NCBI GenBank assembly: GCA_049973945.1
Contig: JBMFJH010000020.1
Coordinates: forward strand, 1 to 30,646
Origin: Acd1 sp049973945
GTDB lineage: Archaea > Thermoproteota > Thermoprotei_A > Sulfolobales > Sulfolobaceae
Length of the DNA: 30,646 nucleotides
Reading direction: 5' to 3'
The position numbers and the translations under genes are program-made. Shown one piece after another: positions 29,072 to 30,646 of this stretch; position 1 is the stretch's first letter, and the number at the start of each line of letters is the position of its first letter. The notes under the pieces were generated by a model, which saw only the letters and a list, made by a program, of their open reading frames with translations, was not told where the DNA came from and did not search any database.

Positions 29072-29197
29072 TCAGTACCAAAGGCTGGTTATCTCCCTCC
29101 ACATCGAGTCGGACTCCTTGTAGCCCAGAATATGCCTCTCGAAGTCGTAATCCCCTCTGCGAACCTCGTAGACTGTTATCAGCCCCGGCCTACTCAT
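29072..29197 (-). CDS. 41-aa frame coupled to ureA remnant
   Basis: ATG 29197 overlaps the ureA-remnant stop in an ATGA. The product starts MSRPGLITVYEVRRGDYDFE and ends ITSLWY. The position is that of ureB in urease operons, and the RPG near the start faintly recalls UreB, but the rest does not match. It may be a decayed ureB start joined to unrelated sequence, or a small unrelated gene. Confidence 0.3.
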   Translation of the reverse strand: MSRPGLITVYEVRRGDYDFERHILGYKESDSMWREITSLWY

Positions 29198-29419
29198 GAC
29201 GTTCGGGCTCCCTTTATTACGTAAGTGTTGAGAGACTTCTTCGACGACTTTATGGGGTTCCTAATCGTGACCAGCTTGATCCCGTCGGGGAACGTAGCCT
29301 CAACCTGGACTAAGTCCAGCATCTCTGGTACTCCCTCTATTACGTCATCCTCCGTAAGGAGCTCCTGGGCTCCCTTTGATTATCTCCTCCATGCTCGCAC
29401 CTTCCCGACTTACTTTTCC
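29194..29419 (-). pseudogene. ureA: Urease gamma subunit (ureA) remnant
   Basis: The C-terminal two-thirds of UreA is legible: EGASMEEIIKG in one frame, then, after a one-base shift at an AAAGGG run (29372-29377), AQELLTEDDVIEGVPEM and VQVEATFPDGIKLVTIRNPI, the hallmark end of urease gamma. A 20-residue tail follows before TGA 29194-29196. The N-terminal third, with conserved LLLYLAA-type helices, is missing; the AT-rich segment begins just upstream. No ureC or accessory genes are present in the window. Urease splits urea to ammonia and CO2; this copy is not functional. Confidence 0.8.
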
Positions 29420-29631
29420 GGGCTATCAATTTCTCCAAACGGTCTTGCGTTGCTTGCAGTAATGCTAGGATGGATCGTTCTCATGCCCCAAGTCTATCAT
29501 TGGACAAAACTTTCTTAGACTCCATAAATATAATGAAAAACAACAATATTTAAAGATATTCGCGAATTTATTTAGATGAAAATTACATATCGATGTAAAA
29601 ATTAACGTTTATAAAATAGGAGAATATAATT

Positions 29632-29641
29632 TAAAAAATTT
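29632..29641 (-). terminator. T-rich terminator after the TetR gene
   Basis: AATTTTTTAA on the minus strand about 8-17 bp past the stop codon. Confidence 0.4.
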
Positions 29642-29648
29642 AGTAATG

Positions 29649-30182
29649 TTATTTTCCTTTAATTGTCTCAATGAGTGTATTAACACAGATTTCCTTTTCT
29701 ATATTTAGAGGATTTATCACGTAACAAAGTAGTCCTCCCATAAAAGCTCTTATCTTAACTAAATTTTTGCTATCTTCAGAATTAAAAACTTTTAAGCTTA
29801 TTTTTCTTACTAACGAATCACATAATTCTCTAATGTTATCTCCTAATTCCTTATAAAGATTCATTGCAGATAACGTGTGTAGGAAGAGCTTTCTCATTGT
29901 AGGATTCTCGTATTTCTCCAAGTACTTAATTCCTATGCATTCCAAAATTTTTTCTTCATTCTTAATGCAGTTCTCAACAATGTCTAGCGGAATACTCTTC
30001 TTTGCAACTTCTAGAATTAATTGATCTTTAGTTTTAAAATGCCAGAAAATTATACCCTTTGAAACTCCAGCTTTTTTACTTATCTCTTCTACTGAAGCTT
30101 TAAAGAAGTCTTCTTCTGCAAAAACCTCAATAGCAGCTTGCAATATTTTTTCTTTAGTTACTTCTTCCTTTCTTTGTCTCAT
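29649..30182 (-). CDS. TetR/AcrR-family transcriptional regulator
   Basis: A 177-aa one-component regulator. The N-terminal HTH spans about residues 8-55: KEKILQAAIEVFAEEDFFKA, then VEEISKKAGVSKGIIFWHFK, the canonical TetR sequence ending in the HF-K-K/T-K-D-x-L pattern (FKTKDQLILEV). The C-terminal ligand-binding domain is helical with three cysteines. It lies 31 bp downstream of the TauE/SafE gene on the same strand with its own AT-rich promoter containing a perfect 10-bp palindrome, so it may regulate itself and the exporter. AT-rich codon use sets it apart from the rest of the window. Confidence 0.9.
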   Translation of the reverse strand: MRQRKEEVTKEKILQAAIEVFAEEDFFKASVEEISKKAGVSKGIIFWHFKTKDQLILEVAKKSIPLDIVENCIKNEEKILECIGIKYLEKYENPTMRKLFLHTLSAMNLYKELGDNIRELCDSLVRKISLKVFNSEDSKNLVKIRAFMGGLLCYVINPLNIEKEICVNTLIETIKGK

Positions 30183-30202
30183 ATTTCATCCCTAGTACAG
30201 CA

Positions 30203-30212
30203 TGTTTAAACA
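30203..30212. promoter_or_regulatory. Palindrome tgtttaaaca, likely TetR operator/TATA
   Basis: A perfect 10-bp palindrome centred about 25 bp before the TetR ATG at 30182 and just past the exporter stop codon. Its TTTAAA core could be the TATA box, so bound repressor would block transcription initiation. Confidence 0.4.
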
Positions 30213-30213
30213 C

Positions 30214-30646
30214 TTAAATTAATCCCACTAGAACTTTTATTAGTACAAACGCTATTATCGTCATTATTATATATTTTACTAGTTTAGTCCTCATCTTATT
30301 CATTAAACAAGATCCGGTGAACCCTCCTAGAATTCCTCCAAGTAATACCACTAGCCATAAGTCATAACTAATCCCCCTCAAGAGGAATAAATAACTGGTA
30401 AAACCGCTTGCAGAACTAAATAGAGCAATATAACCAGCTGTAGCAGATACCTTTTTATAGTCTGTCTCAATGAGCGCTAAAACTGGCAAAATTATCATTC
30501 CACCTCCTACTCCAAGCAAGCCGCCGAGAAATCCCGCTATAGCCCCAACTAATATACCTAGTAAGTATCCCTTTACATTTCCTGTAAACTTACCGGCTTC
30601 CTCCTTTGCCTTCCCTTTTATTAAATTATATAAAGTATAACCTAAG
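30214..30646 (-). CDS. TauE/SafE-family exporter, N-terminus beyond window
   Basis: The frame is open to the window edge and gives the last ~143 residues. It contains GFLGGLLGVGGGMIILPVLA, the glycine-rich second-repeat motif of TauE/SafE (sulfite/organosulfonate exporter) proteins, followed by membrane helices and ISYDLWLVVLLGGILGGFTG. The family has seven to eight helices in two repeats; only the second half is visible. The start near 30519 suggested by an internal TTG is not the true start because family sequence continues upstream. Possible substrates are sulfite, sulfoacetate or other sulfur anions. Probably controlled by the adjacent TetR regulator. Confidence 0.85.
   Translation of the reverse strand, partial: LGYTLYNLIKGKAKEEAGKFTGNVKGYLLGILVGAIAGFLGGLLGVGGGMIILPVLALIETDYKKVSATAGYIALFSSASGFTSYLFLLRGISYDLWLVVLLGGILGGFTGSCLMNKMRTKLVKYIIMTIIAFVLIKVLVGLI

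Larger units (their letters stand above)
29520..30646. other. AT-rich segment, probable foreign or recombined DNA
   Basis: Base composition changes abruptly near 29520 from GC-rich to strongly AT-rich and stays so to the window end. Codon use in both genes here (AAA, ATA, TTA, AGA) differs sharply from every other gene in the window. The non-coding 29520-29648 stretch holds A/T runs and no gene. Confidence 0.75.

Noticed and set aside
29225..29518. Plus-strand 97-residue frame
   Set aside because: Antisense to the recognisable ureA remnant.
1..30646. CRISPR arrays, rRNA genes, intact transposases
   Set aside because: No regularly spaced repeats, rRNA signatures or transposase domains were seen on either strand.

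Overview
The window looks like a thermoacidophilic archaeon of the Thermoproteota (Crenarchaeota), probably Sulfolobales or a close relative. The case rests on AGG/AGA-dominated arginine usage, many GTG/TTG starts, and TATA-like boxes about 25-28 bp upstream of start codons (leaderless transcripts), with GGTGA Shine-Dalgarno motifs mainly at operon-internal genes. Family content agrees: PaREP1, DUF72, archaeal GT5 glycogen synthase, archaeal AAA ATPase, TFS-like zinc ribbon, DUF4258/DUF2283. Most of the window is GC-rich, but the last ~1.1 kb is strikingly AT-rich and probably has another origin. The species cannot be fixed from sequence alone.

Layout. 1-2053: three poorly characterised genes, the last a PaREP1 protein. 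2208-5777: a minus-strand operon of a divergent cytochrome bd-type oxidase (cydA, cydB-like) and two small membrane proteins. 6332-9865: an SDR-family protein, glycogen synthase and a DUF72 protein; the last two diverge from what looks like one shared bidirectional TATA element. 9921-14525: a 47-aa gene, a large membrane-anchored unknown, mtnA (methionine salvage), an RmlD-like reductase and a TRIC-type channel. 14640-17553: a two-gene operon (unknown protein with a DUF4388-like C-terminus, then a flavodiiron-like MBL protein) followed by a second MBL copy whose ends are identical to the first, a gene-conversion pattern. 17760-18822: an AbrB-like remnant and a compact overlapping three-gene cassette (DUF2283-like, unknown, DUF4258-like) that looks like a toxin-antitoxin locus with an extra component. 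19002-23013: an archaeal AAA ATPase with repeats at its start codon, a frameshifted small gene, and a large membrane-anchored eukaryotic-type protein kinase. 23377-27720: a radical-SAM-like protein without its cluster cysteines, a CorA-like protein with an altered GMN motif, an MHS-family transporter, a SixA-like phosphatase and a TFS-like zinc ribbon protein. 27851-29419: an HTH regulator, then decayed cyanase (cynS) and urease gamma (ureA) genes. 29520-30646: AT-rich segment with a TetR regulator and the C-terminal part of a TauE/SafE exporter.

Themes: respiration (bd oxidase) together with possible O2/NO-responsive diiron proteins, carbon storage, methionine salvage, signalling (kinase, phosphatase), and several proteins that keep a fold but have lost or changed signature residues (CydA heme ligands, radical SAM cysteines, CorA GMN, SDR tyrosine, TFS hairpin). 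Loss of cyanase and urease suggests lost nitrogen-scavenging capacity next to a probable recombination junction. No rRNA, tRNA, CRISPR array or intact transposase was found.
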